Shown: positions 45,323-54,605, counted from the first letter of the stretch. The stretch is 64,000 nt of DNA from Nonlabens dokdonensis DSW-6 (GCF_000332115.1 NC_020156.1:682001-746000); one strand, 5' to 3'. The notes: generated by a model not told the origin, from the sequence alone. Numbers and translations: made by a program.

Positions 45323-45934
45323 CTAATTGATTTCATTTTTGTTAGTTACTTTATAACCTGTTGCGTTAATTGCTTTCTCAATTTCCAACACATTAGTCTT
45401 GGTTTCGTCAAACTCAATGATTGCATTACCATTTTCATATGATGTTTTTGAGTTTACTATGCCGTCAAGTTTATTTACTTCGTGGTTGACGTGTGCTTCA
45501 CAACTGGCACAGGTCATCCCACTTATTTTATACTCTGTAGTTTTTATGTTTGATTTGTCAACTACTATGATTTGTTTTTCAGTGTTTTGATAAAACATAT
45601 TTGAGTAATAAGGAAAAGCAATTGATAATCCTGCAAATATGGTGATGCCAATAAGAAATCCTTTAGTTTGAAACCATTTAGGTTTTTCATCTATCTCACA
45701 ACCACAATCATCTTCATTTATTGGTTTTAGATAACTATACCAAGCATAGCCTATTGCTATAATTGCTAAACCAATTAAATAGGGTCTAAAAGGTTCCATC
45801 CAAGATAATGCAGATGCACTTCCACCAACTCCAGCTATAAGCGCAATAACAGGTGGTATGCAACACGACGATGCTGCAATAGCTGCAAACATTCCTGTGT
45901 ACGCCGCGCTTTTTGATTTTTTTGTTGAACTCAT
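45323..45934 (-). CDS. MerTP-type mercuric ion transporter fusion
   Basis: 203 residues. The first ~125 residues are three hydrophobic segments with the MerT-type Cys pair (ASSCCIPPV) in the first and a cytoplasmic DDCGCE. The last ~70 residues are a heavy-metal-associated domain with MTCASCEAH, like MerP. The fusion would bind Hg(II) outside and pass it to the cytoplasm. It lies 10 bp after the regulator and 1 bp before the MerA-like gene, so it is an operon. No signal peptide is needed because the MerT part comes first. Confidence 0.88.
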   Translation of the reverse strand: MSSTKKSKSAAYTGMFAAIAASSCCIPPVIALIAGVGGSASALSWMEPFRPYLIGLAIIAIGYAWYSYLKPINEDDCGCEIDEKPKWFQTKGFLIGITIFAGLSIAFPYYSNMFYQNTEKQIIVVDKSNIKTTEYKISGMTCASCEAHVNHEVNKLDGIVNSKTSYENGNAIIEFDETKTNVLEIEKAINATGYKVTNKNEIN

Positions 45935-45944
45935 AACTATATAA

Positions 45945-46316
45945 TTATGCTATTTTTCTTTTTAATTTTATTGACTTGAAGATATTCTCCAAAATATCCG
46001 TTTCATCTTCATTTAATGAATAATACAAAGTTTGTCCTTCGCGCCTTGCTGTTATAATACCAGCATCTTTAATCTTTCTAATATGTTGTGAAACCGCTGG
46101 AACACTCATTTTTAAAATATCAGCTAAGTCACAGGGACATAGTTCTTTCTCCATATTTAAGAGATATAGAATTTTTAATCGAACTTCATTACTTGAAATG
46201 GATAACAGCTTTGATATTTTTTGAAAACTCTCTTCCATTTTATCTAATGTATCCATACAGTTTTGTAACTGTTTTTGATTTGCTTCTGCTCTTGTACAGG
46301 TTATTTCAAGTTTCAT
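45945..46316 (-). CDS. ArsR/SmtB-family metal-responsive repressor
   Basis: 123 residues with the winged-helix core NEVRLKILYLLNMEKELCPCDLADIL followed by SVPAVSQHIRKIKDAGII and the wing RREGQTLYY. The ELCPCD Cys pair lies in helix 3, a known metal-sensing site of ArsR proteins, with additional Cys near the N-terminus. It is the first gene of the cassette and presumably represses it until Hg(II) or a similar metal binds. It takes the place held by MerR in most Gram-negative mer operons. Confidence 0.9.
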   Translation of the reverse strand: MKLEITCTRAEANQKQLQNCMDTLDKMEESFQKISKLLSISSNEVRLKILYLLNMEKELCPCDLADILKMSVPAVSQHIRKIKDAGIITARREGQTLYYSLNEDETDILENIFKSIKLKRKIA

Positions 46317-46453
46317 ATTATTTGCTTTAGAGGTGCAAATATATAATTAATTACGTATTTAAGCAAATGCTTAAATACATCCGAAAATTGTCCCAAACTA
46401 CAATCCCATCCCCAAACAACTCGCACCACTAATTCTATTTTTAAAAGAATTAC

Positions 46454-47461
46454 GTGAGTCGACCACAAAAACATATCGCCCAGAGTAACAGTGGCAAATA
46501 CAACTATCTCTTGTTTGATAGTGTATTTGCCTTTAATGCGTTTGTAGATCACGAGATACAGCAACTGTCCAGTAGCAATGCTTCACGATGGAATAATGTG
46601 GTACAAAGCACATCCCAAAACTTAAATTCTGGTACCGATTGGTACGGTACACCTACGCCAAAAGATGTGAAAGAACTCGAAGAACATCGCACCTTTTTAG
46701 GAATGAAACTGGCGCAGAAAATTCAACCGCAGGTTAAAGACAAACTGGCAACCTATTTAGACTATTTACAAGATTCTGTGTTGCCTAAACCTAAGATGGC
46801 TTACAACGATCGCGGTCTTGGCGTGTTCTCTTTTGAGCGTGCTGCGATGGCGATGTACAAGGACTTTCCTGTAAATACGCAAACGCCAGTCAGTACTGCC
46901 GTCAGCCAGATGAATATAGAACTGCGCAATCATCAGATTTCTACTTCGGTAAAAAGTGTGTACGCCTATTTTCAAGATAAGCAGATGAGTTACCCATCGA
47001 TGCAACTATATATAATGGCCGGCGCAAATGCTAACGTTAAGGGCGATCAATTGCTTTACGTCGGGCTTGCCTGCGCAGAGTTGGTTGATTTTCTGGAACT
47101 ACGCGGTATTTCGGTAGAGGTAAATGTGATGTTAGGCACGTCGTTCCGCAATCAGGTAGCAATGGCGTGCGTGCGTGTGAAGCGTTTTCAGGACAAGCTG
47201 GATAAGAATCAGCTGTTACTTACCAGTAGCGATCCGCGCTATTTTAGATATCGTGGCTTTAAGGGTTTGGTGGCGTTGAGCAACTATTTCGGCTTGACGA
47301 TTCCGTCTGGTCTGGGATCGATTACGGCTCAAATGGGTACCGCTTTCGCGAAAGCGATCAACCCAGCAGGCTTCGTCTTTGAACAAAGTTACGCGATGGA
47401 AACCGCAGTCAAGGAAGTGACCCAAATCATAGAAAATTATAAAAACCAACTCGCTGCCTGA
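46454..47461 (+). CDS. VWA-like partner of MoxR ATPase (putative)
   Basis: 335 residues from a GTG at 46454. The N-terminal ~140 residues contain WYGTPTPKDVKELEEH, a motif that I associate with phage proteins next to MoxR ATPases. The C-terminal half alternates hydrophobic strands and helices (QLYIMAGANANVKGDQLLYVGLACAELVDFLELRG), as in a degenerate VWA fold. A clear MIDAS motif is not seen. Its expected ATPase partner ends at 43754, before the mercury cassette. The palindrome is read as TAFAKAIN. Moderate confidence in the pairing, low in the exact role. Confidence 0.6.
   Translation: MSRPQKHIAQSNSGKYNYLLFDSVFAFNAFVDHEIQQLSSSNASRWNNVVQSTSQNLNSGTDWYGTPTPKDVKELEEHRTFLGMKLAQKIQPQVKDKLATYLDYLQDSVLPKPKMAYNDRGLGVFSFERAAMAMYKDFPVNTQTPVSTAVSQMNIELRNHQISTSVKSVYAYFQDKQMSYPSMQLYIMAGANANVKGDQLLYVGLACAELVDFLELRGISVEVNVMLGTSFRNQVAMACVRVKRFQDKLDKNQLLLTSSDPRYFRYRGFKGLVALSNYFGLTIPSGLGSITAQMGTAFAKAINPAGFVFEQSYAMETAVKEVTQIIENYKNQLAA
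47341..47356. repeat. 16-bp palindrome copy (AFAKA frame)
   Basis: Perfect copy near the 3' end of the VWA-like gene, read as GTAFAKAIN. Confidence 0.9.
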
Positions 47462-47784
47462 TGAAGAAGAAATTGAAACAAAGCGTGATAGACGCCATTA
47501 TGGACAGAGCGATTGAAATCAATAAAGGGTGTAAAGAACAATGTAGGGATTTTGAGATTATGCTTTCGCGAAAGCGAGAAAACTCACTCATCCTGCGCTG
47601 GACGAGCATTGATATTTCTAACGAAGATAATCCGGTGCAGCAGTATCGCTATGAATGTTTCCAAACGGATGGGACATCGCAAATGTGCTCTGTTCATTAT
47701 GCCGATCAGGACGAGGCAAACGAGTTTATCTGGTCGCTGGAGCCGCTGTATCATCAACAATTTGCCATAGATCATAAATTATAG
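47461..47784 (+). CDS. Hypothetical protein, 107 aa
   Basis: Starts on the last base of the previous gene's stop (TGATG overlap). It opens with a basic helix (KKKLKQSVIDAIMDRAIEI) and continues with short strands. Residues 34-38 are LSRKR, encoded by the palindrome in its third reading frame, the only such coding case. Unassigned. Confidence 0.6.
   Translation: MKKKLKQSVIDAIMDRAIEINKGCKEQCRDFEIMLSRKRENSLILRWTSIDISNEDNPVQQYRYECFQTDGTSQMCSVHYADQDEANEFIWSLEPLYHQQFAIDHKL
47562..47576. repeat. Palindrome copy (LSRKR frame)
   Basis: GCTTTCGCGAAAGCG, one outer base changed, read as MLSRKREN. Confidence 0.85.
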
Positions 47785-47787
47785 AAA

Positions 47788-48324
47788 ATGTATAGAACCA
47801 AAGATATTTCAAAAGCCGAATTAAAGGCGCTCGCTATTAAAAATCAGGATGAAATCGTAGCGCTTACGGGCAGCGAGCTTGATCCTGTAAAAGCCTGGGA
47901 AGTCATACAACAGGCGTCGGATAATTTCAAAAACAGCGACCTAAAAGCGCAGGAAGCAGACGCGCTTTTATACGCAATGCTTCATCCTGACGAGAAATCT
48001 TCAAGTGGCGAAATCTACACAATGAGCGATGGTTTTCAATGGAAGCTACTTTCAAAAGGCGAAGCAAAAAAACGTTTTAAAGCCGATAAAGAAGTGTACG
48101 GCATAGACCGTTCTTCTGAAACCGAAGCGCTTATTGCGAATAAAGAAGATTTAGGGCGTTTTGAAGAGTTTGGCGTAGAGCATACTAATAATGATGTAAA
48201 ACGAAAGCCGAAAACTACAGCCGATAAAAAAACAGCATCGTCTAAAGAAACCATACGCATACAGGAAAAAGAACGTGCCAGAGCCTTATCGCTTTTGGAA
48301 CTTGAATTATTAATCGCCGCCTAA
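47788..48324 (+). CDS. Hypothetical charged protein, 178 aa
   Basis: Soluble, rich in Lys/Glu/Ala. The N-terminal half is helical (DISKAELKALAIKNQDEIVAL). A short beta segment (YTMSDGFQWKLLSK) follows, and the end is a Lys-rich coiled-coil-like stretch. It is 3 bp after the preceding gene and in the backbone operon. No family recognised. Confidence 0.6.
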   Translation: MYRTKDISKAELKALAIKNQDEIVALTGSELDPVKAWEVIQQASDNFKNSDLKAQEADALLYAMLHPDEKSSSGEIYTMSDGFQWKLLSKGEAKKRFKADKEVYGIDRSSETEALIANKEDLGRFEEFGVEHTNNDVKRKPKTTADKKTASSKETIRIQEKERARALSLLELELLIAA

Positions 48325-48333
48325 AAATCAACT

Positions 48334-48894
48334 ATGACCATAGAAAAATTACAAAAGCTCAAATTGAGCGCCGTGCAACCAGATGCTTTGCAAACCGCAG
48401 TAAAAGAATTGCTGGCCGATTATAAAGAAACTTCAGATAAAGAAGCTTTTGAAGAAATTGCCAAAGAGAATATTGAAAAAGTATTCTCGATGGTGGAGCG
48501 ACTTTCGCCAGACGCCATCGTGAAAGAAGCAAAGCCAACCAAAAAGAAAGCGCCATCTAAAACCGTCAAAAAGGAACTGGATAAAATGACTACTGATATT
48601 AAGCTGTGTCGAGCGAAAATCCGCAAGTTTAATGAAGAGAAGCGCAAAAACGAGCCTAAGAAGCCAAAACCGATGCGCCACACTAAAATTAAAGGTCACT
48701 TTATCTCGATAGCCAATCTAATTCCTGTAAAATTAAAGGATGATGTAGGTGTACAAAAAGAAGCCGAAAAGGTCTTGTTGCGTGCCCATCGTGGCATTAT
48801 GAACGCCTATAAAATGAATTTTGTGACGACGGAAAAAGGAGTGGATGCGATTAAAGAGAAGTTTGACAAAATGGAAGAAAAAGCTAAAAAGTAA
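48334..48894 (+). CDS. Hypothetical basic coiled-coil protein, 186 aa
   Basis: Mostly helical with a Lys/Pro-rich centre (EKRKNEPKKPKPMRHTKIK) and charged helices at both ends. It is probably a structural or DNA-associated protein. It is tightly placed between neighbours (9 bp and 2 bp), in a run of four small backbone genes of unknown role. Confidence 0.6.
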   Translation: MTIEKLQKLKLSAVQPDALQTAVKELLADYKETSDKEAFEEIAKENIEKVFSMVERLSPDAIVKEAKPTKKKAPSKTVKKELDKMTTDIKLCRAKIRKFNEEKRKNEPKKPKPMRHTKIKGHFISIANLIPVKLKDDVGVQKEAEKVLLRAHRGIMNAYKMNFVTTEKGVDAIKEKFDKMEEKAKK

Positions 48895-48896
48895 TT

Positions 48897-49142
48897 ATGA
48901 ATAAAAAAGTATTGATCATCACAGGCGCAGGCCTTGCCATAGGTATTGCCGAGGCGCTTATTTACTATAATCTAGGTAAGAACGCAGAAAGCGATAAGTT
49001 CAAACTGCAAATCCCTAAAGGCGCTGAATTACTAAAAACCACTGGTATCATTATCGCAACGTCGCTTGCGACCGCAGCACTTTCAAACATAATAGAAAGA
49101 TCACTTACAGAAAAACCAAAACTCATCCCAATACCTGCATAA
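48897..49142 (+). CDS. Small two-helix membrane protein
   Basis: 81 residues. An N-terminal helix (VLIITGAGLAIGIAEALIYY) and a second helix (TTGIIIATSLATAALSNII) flank a short polar loop. It starts 2 bp after the previous stop and ends 2 bp before the next gene. It could be an element membrane protein such as a holin-like or virion membrane protein; there is no diagnostic motif. Confidence 0.6.
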   Translation: MNKKVLIITGAGLAIGIAEALIYYNLGKNAESDKFKLQIPKGAELLKTTGIIIATSLATAALSNIIERSLTEKPKLIPIPA

Positions 49143-49144
49143 TT

Positions 49145-49633
49145 ATGAAAAAGATAGAACACCAAATATTCCTACAACGTAATCAGCTTGCCAAAGAGTT
49201 GTTGCTACAACCCATTCAAGAGAAAATCGAAATTTTTGACCGTATGCATAAGCTACTGGATAATGTTTCGGTTTGTGAAAAAGATGCACTACTGGATGAG
49301 CTAGAAGCTCTTGATCTGGAAATTTTAGAAGACATTGATGAAGAGTATGCAGATCAACTAGAGCACAACGAGATTACTGAAGAGCTCAAAGAAAAACAAG
49401 TTGCCTTTGAGAAAGTAATGGAAGACATACCAGCTCCAACTAAAAAAAAGAAACCCACCGACGAAGACATCATTAACGAACTCGTAAAAATGGGACGTAC
49501 TGAAAATATCGGTAGATCTACGTTTAAAGATCTGGGCGTAAAGGTCGCTTTAGGTTGGGAAACCATTATTGGGAAGTATCGTGTGACTAGGACGAGTGTG
49601 TTTAGGTATCGGTATGGGATTGAGAGGATATAG
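49145..49633 (+). CDS. Hypothetical acidic helical protein, 162 aa
   Basis: The first 95 residues form long acidic helices (KDALLDELEALDLEILEDIDEEYADQ). The last 60 look like a helix-turn-helix or small basic domain (ELVKMGRTENIGRSTFKDLGVK ... VTRTSVFRYRYG). It abuts the end of the defence block with no gap and is the last backbone gene before it. Confidence 0.55.
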   Translation: MKKIEHQIFLQRNQLAKELLLQPIQEKIEIFDRMHKLLDNVSVCEKDALLDELEALDLEILEDIDEEYADQLEHNEITEELKEKQVAFEKVMEDIPAPTKKKKPTDEDIINELVKMGRTENIGRSTFKDLGVKVALGWETIIGKYRVTRTSVFRYRYGIERI

Positions 49634-51196
49634 TTAAAAAAATCTAGAATTACTGGATGCAATAACTTTAAGCGGACCAGCAATGGGAACATCTATTTTA
49701 TGTCTTGCAACGCACATACCGTTTTTTATAATATAGCATTCAACAAAATGTTTTCCATAAAAACTGGAATGTTCAGTTTTAGATTCAGTCCCATTGTCGT
49801 TTACTATTTTTCCACGTACGCCGTGACTTTTGGCTTTTACGCCTTTATTTCTAACTTTCCATTTGACCTCATAAGGTTTGGGTGTAGAATTTTTTTGGAT
49901 AAAAAACTTAAGAGAATTATTCTTTTTGAGAATAAATAAGTTATTCAAGGACTGTTCCCGAAATCCATCTTGTTTAACCTTGCAATTAATTTTAAGGTCA
50001 TATATGAGATGCATTGGATATTGTTCTTCAATAAATTGCTCATTTGGGCTGTAGTCAATTGCATTAGGATATCGAAGCACTGTGGGTAATGAATCCGAAT
50101 TAAATAATGAGCGGTTCTTTAGAATTGATCTTGAAACAACTCTTGAACCAAGCGCTTCGTTTAAATTCATTTCTAACTTTTCCAAATTAGAAACGTCAGC
50201 TAAACTCTCAAAATCCATTCTTGCGCGACTTAACCATAAAAAGAAATTTTCTTCACGAGCCGGAAATTCAATCCATTTATCCGCAAAATTTTCTCTTACA
50301 TCTACAGGATTAGTAATTACACTGTTGCCCTCTGCATCAACACCTATAAAACTTTCCATATTTTGAAGAATAGAAATCAAAGCATCGTAGATATTATTTT
50401 CGTTGTTATATGCTTGAGCACTTAATGTGGTTATAATTATGGAAATAGGTCTATCTAAGTCGTCGTGTTCAAAATGCAAATCACGATGGCGTTTCAATAT
50501 CTGGACAGCTCTCTGTAAAGGTGTTTTTATTTTATATAAAGGCACATCATCTATGGTGGCACCTTTTAAACCTACCAAATTTTTAATACTTTCATTAAGC
50601 TGGATTTTCATTTGATCTTTGAACCACTCTGCGTATCCCTTCGGATTACTTTTCGTCCAATCATTTGAAAGTGAATTGTAATAGTCACTTGTGTTGTCAG
50701 TAATGCCTATAGCCGTATTTATATAGTTTTGCGGTAATCTGCTCTCATTCAAAATCTTTATTGAGTCATCATCTGGAATTGCTGGAATTATATCTAAATG
50801 AAATTTAGATTCAGTGTGATAGTTGAGTCGCCAACATCTTCTATGTTCTCTATCCAACTGATTTATATATTGTGGCTCCTTTAATCTGTCTCCAATTAAG
50901 TTCTTTATATGTTTTTGAGTGGTTTGATTATAGCTACTTTGTAGCAGACAAACTAAATCTATATCGTACTCTTCTCCATCTAGCAATGGTCTAACAACTG
51001 TGCCCAATCTGAATGAACCTTGTGGGTAAACCTGAGGGTTGTACCTGCTTATTTTTGGACAATCACCTAAAAACTTACCGACGGCTTGATACCGGCTTTC
51101 AGCGTCAGCATATTGACGTTGAGTAATATCTAAAGCTATCGTTATATCTTCTAAAACTTTATTTAAATTGGTTTTAGGGTAGAAAGTTTTAATCAT
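49634..51196 (-). CDS. CD-NTase (cGAS/DncV-like) with AGS-C sensor domain
   Basis: 520 residues. The nucleotidyltransferase core has the GS motif QGSFRLGT (Gly60-Ser61), the catalytic pair in YDIDLV (Asp78/Asp80) and a third acidic residue in FHLDIIPA (Asp135). It would make a cyclic oligonucleotide on phage infection. The last ~130 residues (YDLKINCKVKQDGF ... GKHFVECYIIKNG) fit the AGS-C/SMODS-associated sensor domain. It overlaps the Cap5 gene by 4 bp. In this operon the effector precedes the synthase, the less usual order. Confidence 0.88.
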   Translation of the reverse strand: MIKTFYPKTNLNKVLEDITIALDITQRQYADAESRYQAVGKFLGDCPKISRYNPQVYPQGSFRLGTVVRPLLDGEEYDIDLVCLLQSSYNQTTQKHIKNLIGDRLKEPQYINQLDREHRRCWRLNYHTESKFHLDIIPAIPDDDSIKILNESRLPQNYINTAIGITDNTSDYYNSLSNDWTKSNPKGYAEWFKDQMKIQLNESIKNLVGLKGATIDDVPLYKIKTPLQRAVQILKRHRDLHFEHDDLDRPISIIITTLSAQAYNNENNIYDALISILQNMESFIGVDAEGNSVITNPVDVRENFADKWIEFPAREENFFLWLSRARMDFESLADVSNLEKLEMNLNEALGSRVVSRSILKNRSLFNSDSLPTVLRYPNAIDYSPNEQFIEEQYPMHLIYDLKINCKVKQDGFREQSLNNLFILKKNNSLKFFIQKNSTPKPYEVKWKVRNKGVKAKSHGVRGKIVNDNGTESKTEHSSFYGKHFVECYIIKNGMCVARHKIDVPIAGPLKVIASSNSRFF

Positions 51197-52329
51197 TTTT
51201 TATTCTCTATTTCAATCGTTTTTATAAAACCATTTCTCACTGTGTTTTGATCATATATTGTTAGTGGCAAATCTGCTTTTGGATACCAGATTCGGCCAAA
51301 TTCTACAGCTACCGCTGGAACCATAGCCGGAAAAACCGATATTCGATTACATTCACCGTGTTCTTTCTTAATCTCATTTAGAACAATACGCATAAATTTC
51401 CTAAATTGAGCCAAATCATCTTGATGTTTAATGAAATCGTTATTAACTTTATCTAGAGTGATTTTCCAAATGGAAGTTTCGCTGCCAAGAGTATCATAAA
51501 TTCTACTGTCTATTATGTCTGCGCTCAGGGCGAAAACTAAGGCAATATTTTTCCTGACATTTTCAGGTCTAATTAATTTAAAAAAATTCTTTTTTTGAGC
51601 ATTCTCTTGCCAATTCCAAGTTTTAGGTTCTTTTTGATTCGCATATACCGTTACATTAGCAAAATTGTTTAGCATCGAGCCTAACTTTATTAGTAATGGC
51701 TGTGGTGCTACTGCAAAAACCGAGAAGTTTTGAATAGCGCTTTCTTCTAAAATTGGCCTCACCTTACGATCAAAGATTTTTTCTAAATGATTATTCTCAA
51801 AATTCCAGAACTCATCTTCATCATCTTGTAAAGAAGAATTTTTCATTCCTAGAGCTATTGGTTTAGTTTCGGCAGGGTAATAATCTGGTCTCAATGCTAA
51901 ACACGCATCTGAGTATATAAGTGGGCTGTTGTGTTTTCCTATATTTGCTCCATACATTATGATATGGGACTCTTTACTATCTGATATATCAGTTAGTTTG
52001 ATCATCCTATCCTCGTGATTTTGTTTCATCAAATTAAGACGTTCAACAGTATGTTCTTTTACTTGCTTACGATCAACTAAACGATGGTGTTCATCACACA
52101 ATAACATTAGATTTTCAATTTTATCACTTAGTTTGTCTGATAAGAATTTATGACCTCTCGGGCCATTAGAACTATCTGCAATTATGTGTGCTATATATGC
52201 AGTATTAAATTCGGCATTCGTTAGACCATCGATATATAGCTGTTTATTACATCCATCATATTGGCATCTACCAGCAGCTTTACCCCAGAGAATTAGTTTT
52301 GTTTCTAACTTAATATGTTTTCTAGCCAT
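51193..52329 (-). CDS. cap5: Cap5-type HNH endonuclease with SAVED domain
   Basis: 378 residues. The N-terminal HNH domain has CQYDGC, the AHI motif with catalytic-type His48, and LLCDEHH (Cys78, His81/82). The C-terminal ~250 residues (YGANIGKHNSPLIYSDACLALRPDYYP ... FPAMVPAVAVEFGRIWYP) match the SAVED domain that senses cyclic oligonucleotides. On binding the CD-NTase product such proteins oligomerise and cut DNA nonspecifically, giving abortive infection. The 4-bp overlap with the CD-NTase gene indicates a two-gene CBASS. No Cap2/Cap3 or HORMA genes are present. Confidence 0.88.
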   Translation of the reverse strand: MARKHIKLETKLILWGKAAGRCQYDGCNKQLYIDGLTNAEFNTAYIAHIIADSSNGPRGHKFLSDKLSDKIENLMLLCDEHHRLVDRKQVKEHTVERLNLMKQNHEDRMIKLTDISDSKESHIIMYGANIGKHNSPLIYSDACLALRPDYYPAETKPIALGMKNSSLQDDEDEFWNFENNHLEKIFDRKVRPILEESAIQNFSVFAVAPQPLLIKLGSMLNNFANVTVYANQKEPKTWNWQENAQKKNFFKLIRPENVRKNIALVFALSADIIDSRIYDTLGSETSIWKITLDKVNNDFIKHQDDLAQFRKFMRIVLNEIKKEHGECNRISVFPAMVPAVAVEFGRIWYPKADLPLTIYDQNTVRNGFIKTIEIENKK

Positions 52330-52415
52330 TTAACTCGTAATTGTTGAATCCATTCCTTTGACAGTGTTTATCTAATCATCTCTCATTTTATAAGGTTCCT
52401 GGAATTGAGAAAGTA

Positions 52416-53078
52416 TCAAACAATTGCTCTTTGCTCTAATGATAGTAACCACCATTTAAATCTTGGACACTTTTCTATAATGGTATCTAGACCTATTTCA
52501 TCAAGTATTAAATTCCCGTCTACAACTTTATTGTAACCATTTATTAAATGTAGTAATCTTTTTGATGGTGCTGTGGCGGCACCGTCATTGATCAGTTCTG
52601 GATTTGAAAAATTTGCGAAAACAGATTTTAATTCAGCAACCTTTACAGCCTTTTCCTCAAATAATTCTTGAATACCTACTATCGATGAAAAAATAAGCGC
52701 TTCAAACTCGTGTAATTGAATGTAAGGAAATAGATGGTCAAAGGTTTGCTGTTGCGTTTCTTCAATATCTTCTTTAATTGCATTTTCAAGATAAGTCATA
52801 CGACTTGCTTTGTCGACTATCGTTTTTGATTGTTCAAATCCTGGAAAGTCGGATGGCAACGCATAGTAGTCAATCAAACTTGTTAAAATAACATTGCTCT
52901 CATATACAGTTTTAATTATATCCTTCTTGAAATGGGAATATTTTGACATTCCACCTTTAGAATGTTTGATCTTGAAACAAGAGATTGAAATATTTCTTGC
53001 AATAAAATAAGGTTGCAATAATACGTTTACAAATGCCTCTTCAGTATCGCCTTCTACTATGACTAAAATTCTCTTCAT
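52416..53078 (-). CDS. DUF4276 (TOPRIM-like) protein
   Basis: 220 residues. The N-terminal ILVIVEGDTEEAFVNVLL gives the acidic TOPRIM-type triad start, then DYYALPSDFPGF and LHEFEALIF, a clear DUF4276 signature. TOPRIM-related proteins cut or nick nucleic acid, and many act with an ABC/AAA ATPase in phage defence. It overlaps the ATPase gene as ATGA, so the two work together. The exact named defence system cannot be decided from sequence. PARIS is a similar ATPase-TOPRIM layout but uses DUF4435. Confidence 0.85.
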   Translation of the reverse strand: MKRILVIVEGDTEEAFVNVLLQPYFIARNISISCFKIKHSKGGMSKYSHFKKDIIKTVYESNVILTSLIDYYALPSDFPGFEQSKTIVDKASRMTYLENAIKEDIEETQQQTFDHLFPYIQLHEFEALIFSSIVGIQELFEEKAVKVAELKSVFANFSNPELINDGAATAPSKRLLHLINGYNKVVDGNLILDEIGLDTIIEKCPRFKWWLLSLEQRAIV

Positions 53079-54142
53079 AATGGCTGACCTTTAATGACAC
53101 TTTTTGTCCATAATTCTCCCATTGAGTAATCTTCTAACCATTTGTCTAAGTCGTTATCATCCAATCTATCAAAACTCGACTGATTGTCAATTTTATCTAC
53201 AGTTATAATATGTTCAGGCTCAAAGCTATTTAAAAGATTTACAGATTGAGTAGATACAATTACTTGACATCCTTTTGCCGCAGCACTCTTAATTAATCCT
53301 GCAAGTTTATTTACAGCAACTGGATGAAGTCCTAGTTCTGGTTCGTCTATAATAATAATCTTAGGCAAGTCTGGTTGCAACAATAGCGTGGTTAGAGCAA
53401 TAAAACGAATACTACCATCAGATAGATGACTGGCATCAAAATAAGATTCTGGTTGATTCACTTCGCTCCAAATCAATTTAATTCGAGACTCATCCAGTCT
53501 ATCTGGTTGTAAATTAAATCGTTCAAAAAATGGAGCAATACTTGCGATTGTTTTCTCAATCCTCTTATAGCTTTTAGGATGTTTTTCTTGCAAATAGAAG
53601 AGATACGCCGCTAGGTTATCGCCATTTTCTTTTAAAAATCTATTATCATTTATATTGGAAGGCGTGCGTAATGGTGCGCTCGGACTAGTATCGTGAAAGT
53701 GATAAATTTTGAACGTTTCCATATGTTCACGTAAATAGATATCTCTTCTAGTATTAGAGTTTTTAATCCCACTCTCTTGTATGTTATTGTTCCAGAAGGC
53801 TCTATTATTCGGTGCGGGATGATATATACTTTCTTCTGAAGATATAAAGAGACCACCGCTTTCATTAGGTTCTAACTCAAAAGAATATGCGTTGTTACCA
53901 AAATTGAGAAACCCTTTTATTTGTTCTGTATTTCTTCGCCCAAAGTAAAGAAGGTTCTCAACACCTTGTTTAAGTGAGTATTGTTGTAACCGTTGCTCGT
54001 AAATATTATTCACAAATTTGAAGAAAGAAATGAAGTTAGATTTACCAACACCATTACTTCCTATTAGGATTGTAATCATTCCTAAATCTAAATCTAGCTT
54101 TCTAATGGATTTAAATCCATTGATTTTTATATTGTCAAGCAT
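53075..54142 (-). CDS. AAA_21/SMC-like ATPase (defence pair with DUF4276)
   Basis: 355 residues. Opening FKSIRKLDLDLGMITILIGSNGVGKSNF gives Walker A (~28-35), the ABC-type signature region is HLSDGSIRFIAL, and Walker B is IIIIDEPELGLHP with a following switch His region (VIVSTQS). This is the RecF/OLD-type ATPase head without a coiled-coil arm. It presumably senses a phage trigger and releases or activates the DUF4276 nuclease. It lies downstream of a small XRE regulator on the same strand. Confidence 0.88.
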   Translation of the reverse strand: MLDNIKINGFKSIRKLDLDLGMITILIGSNGVGKSNFISFFKFVNNIYEQRLQQYSLKQGVENLLYFGRRNTEQIKGFLNFGNNAYSFELEPNESGGLFISSEESIYHPAPNNRAFWNNNIQESGIKNSNTRRDIYLREHMETFKIYHFHDTSPSAPLRTPSNINDNRFLKENGDNLAAYLFYLQEKHPKSYKRIEKTIASIAPFFERFNLQPDRLDESRIKLIWSEVNQPESYFDASHLSDGSIRFIALTTLLLQPDLPKIIIIDEPELGLHPVAVNKLAGLIKSAAAKGCQVIVSTQSVNLLNSFEPEHIITVDKIDNQSSFDRLDDNDLDKWLEDYSMGELWTKSVIKGQPL

Positions 54143-54212
54143 AATTGTTAAATTAATTCCATTATTATGTCTTATTTCTAAACATCTCTGTTATTGCTTA
54201 TGTATGATAATT

Positions 54213-54413
54213 TTATTTCTCATTGATGGTTTGTAATAAATCTTTGGGCTCTACATTGAGAATTTTTGCTATTTCAAACAATACTTCTAAGCTTGGTTGA
54301 GATCTGTTTTGCACATAACCATTTACTATATTGTAGCTCTTATTTAATTGTTCTGATAGCCAGATTTGCTTAATTCCCTTCGCTTCTAAAACTTCTTTAA
54401 TCCGATTCATCAT
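54213..54413 (-). CDS. XRE-family helix-turn-helix regulator
   Basis: 66 residues, a single HTH_3 domain: EVLEAKGIKQIWLSEQLNKSYNIVNGYVQNRSQPSLEVLFEIA. It starts the minus-strand defence block and lies 70 bp before the ATPase gene, so it may control the whole block. The 191-bp gap upstream, shared with the plus-strand backbone, holds A/T-rich divergent promoter sequence. Confidence 0.85.
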   Translation of the reverse strand: MMNRIKEVLEAKGIKQIWLSEQLNKSYNIVNGYVQNRSQPSLEVLFEIAKILNVEPKDLLQTINEK

Positions 54414-54605
54414 TTTCAGTTTTTAGGAATGTTAAATATATAATATTTAGAGATAAAACACACTGTATTATAATATATTTTATGGCTTTTATCTAAATAG
54501 AATTGTACCATCATTAAATCAGTGTTAATAGTTTATTCAACAATTAACAATTTCCCGAAAACTCCTTTTTAGTAGTTTGGCACGTGAGAATAAATTCGAA
54601 GCCAG

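Noticed and set aside
49700..50615. Plus-strand open frames inside the CD-NTase gene
   Set aside because: Antisense shadows; the minus-strand frame has clear catalytic motifs.
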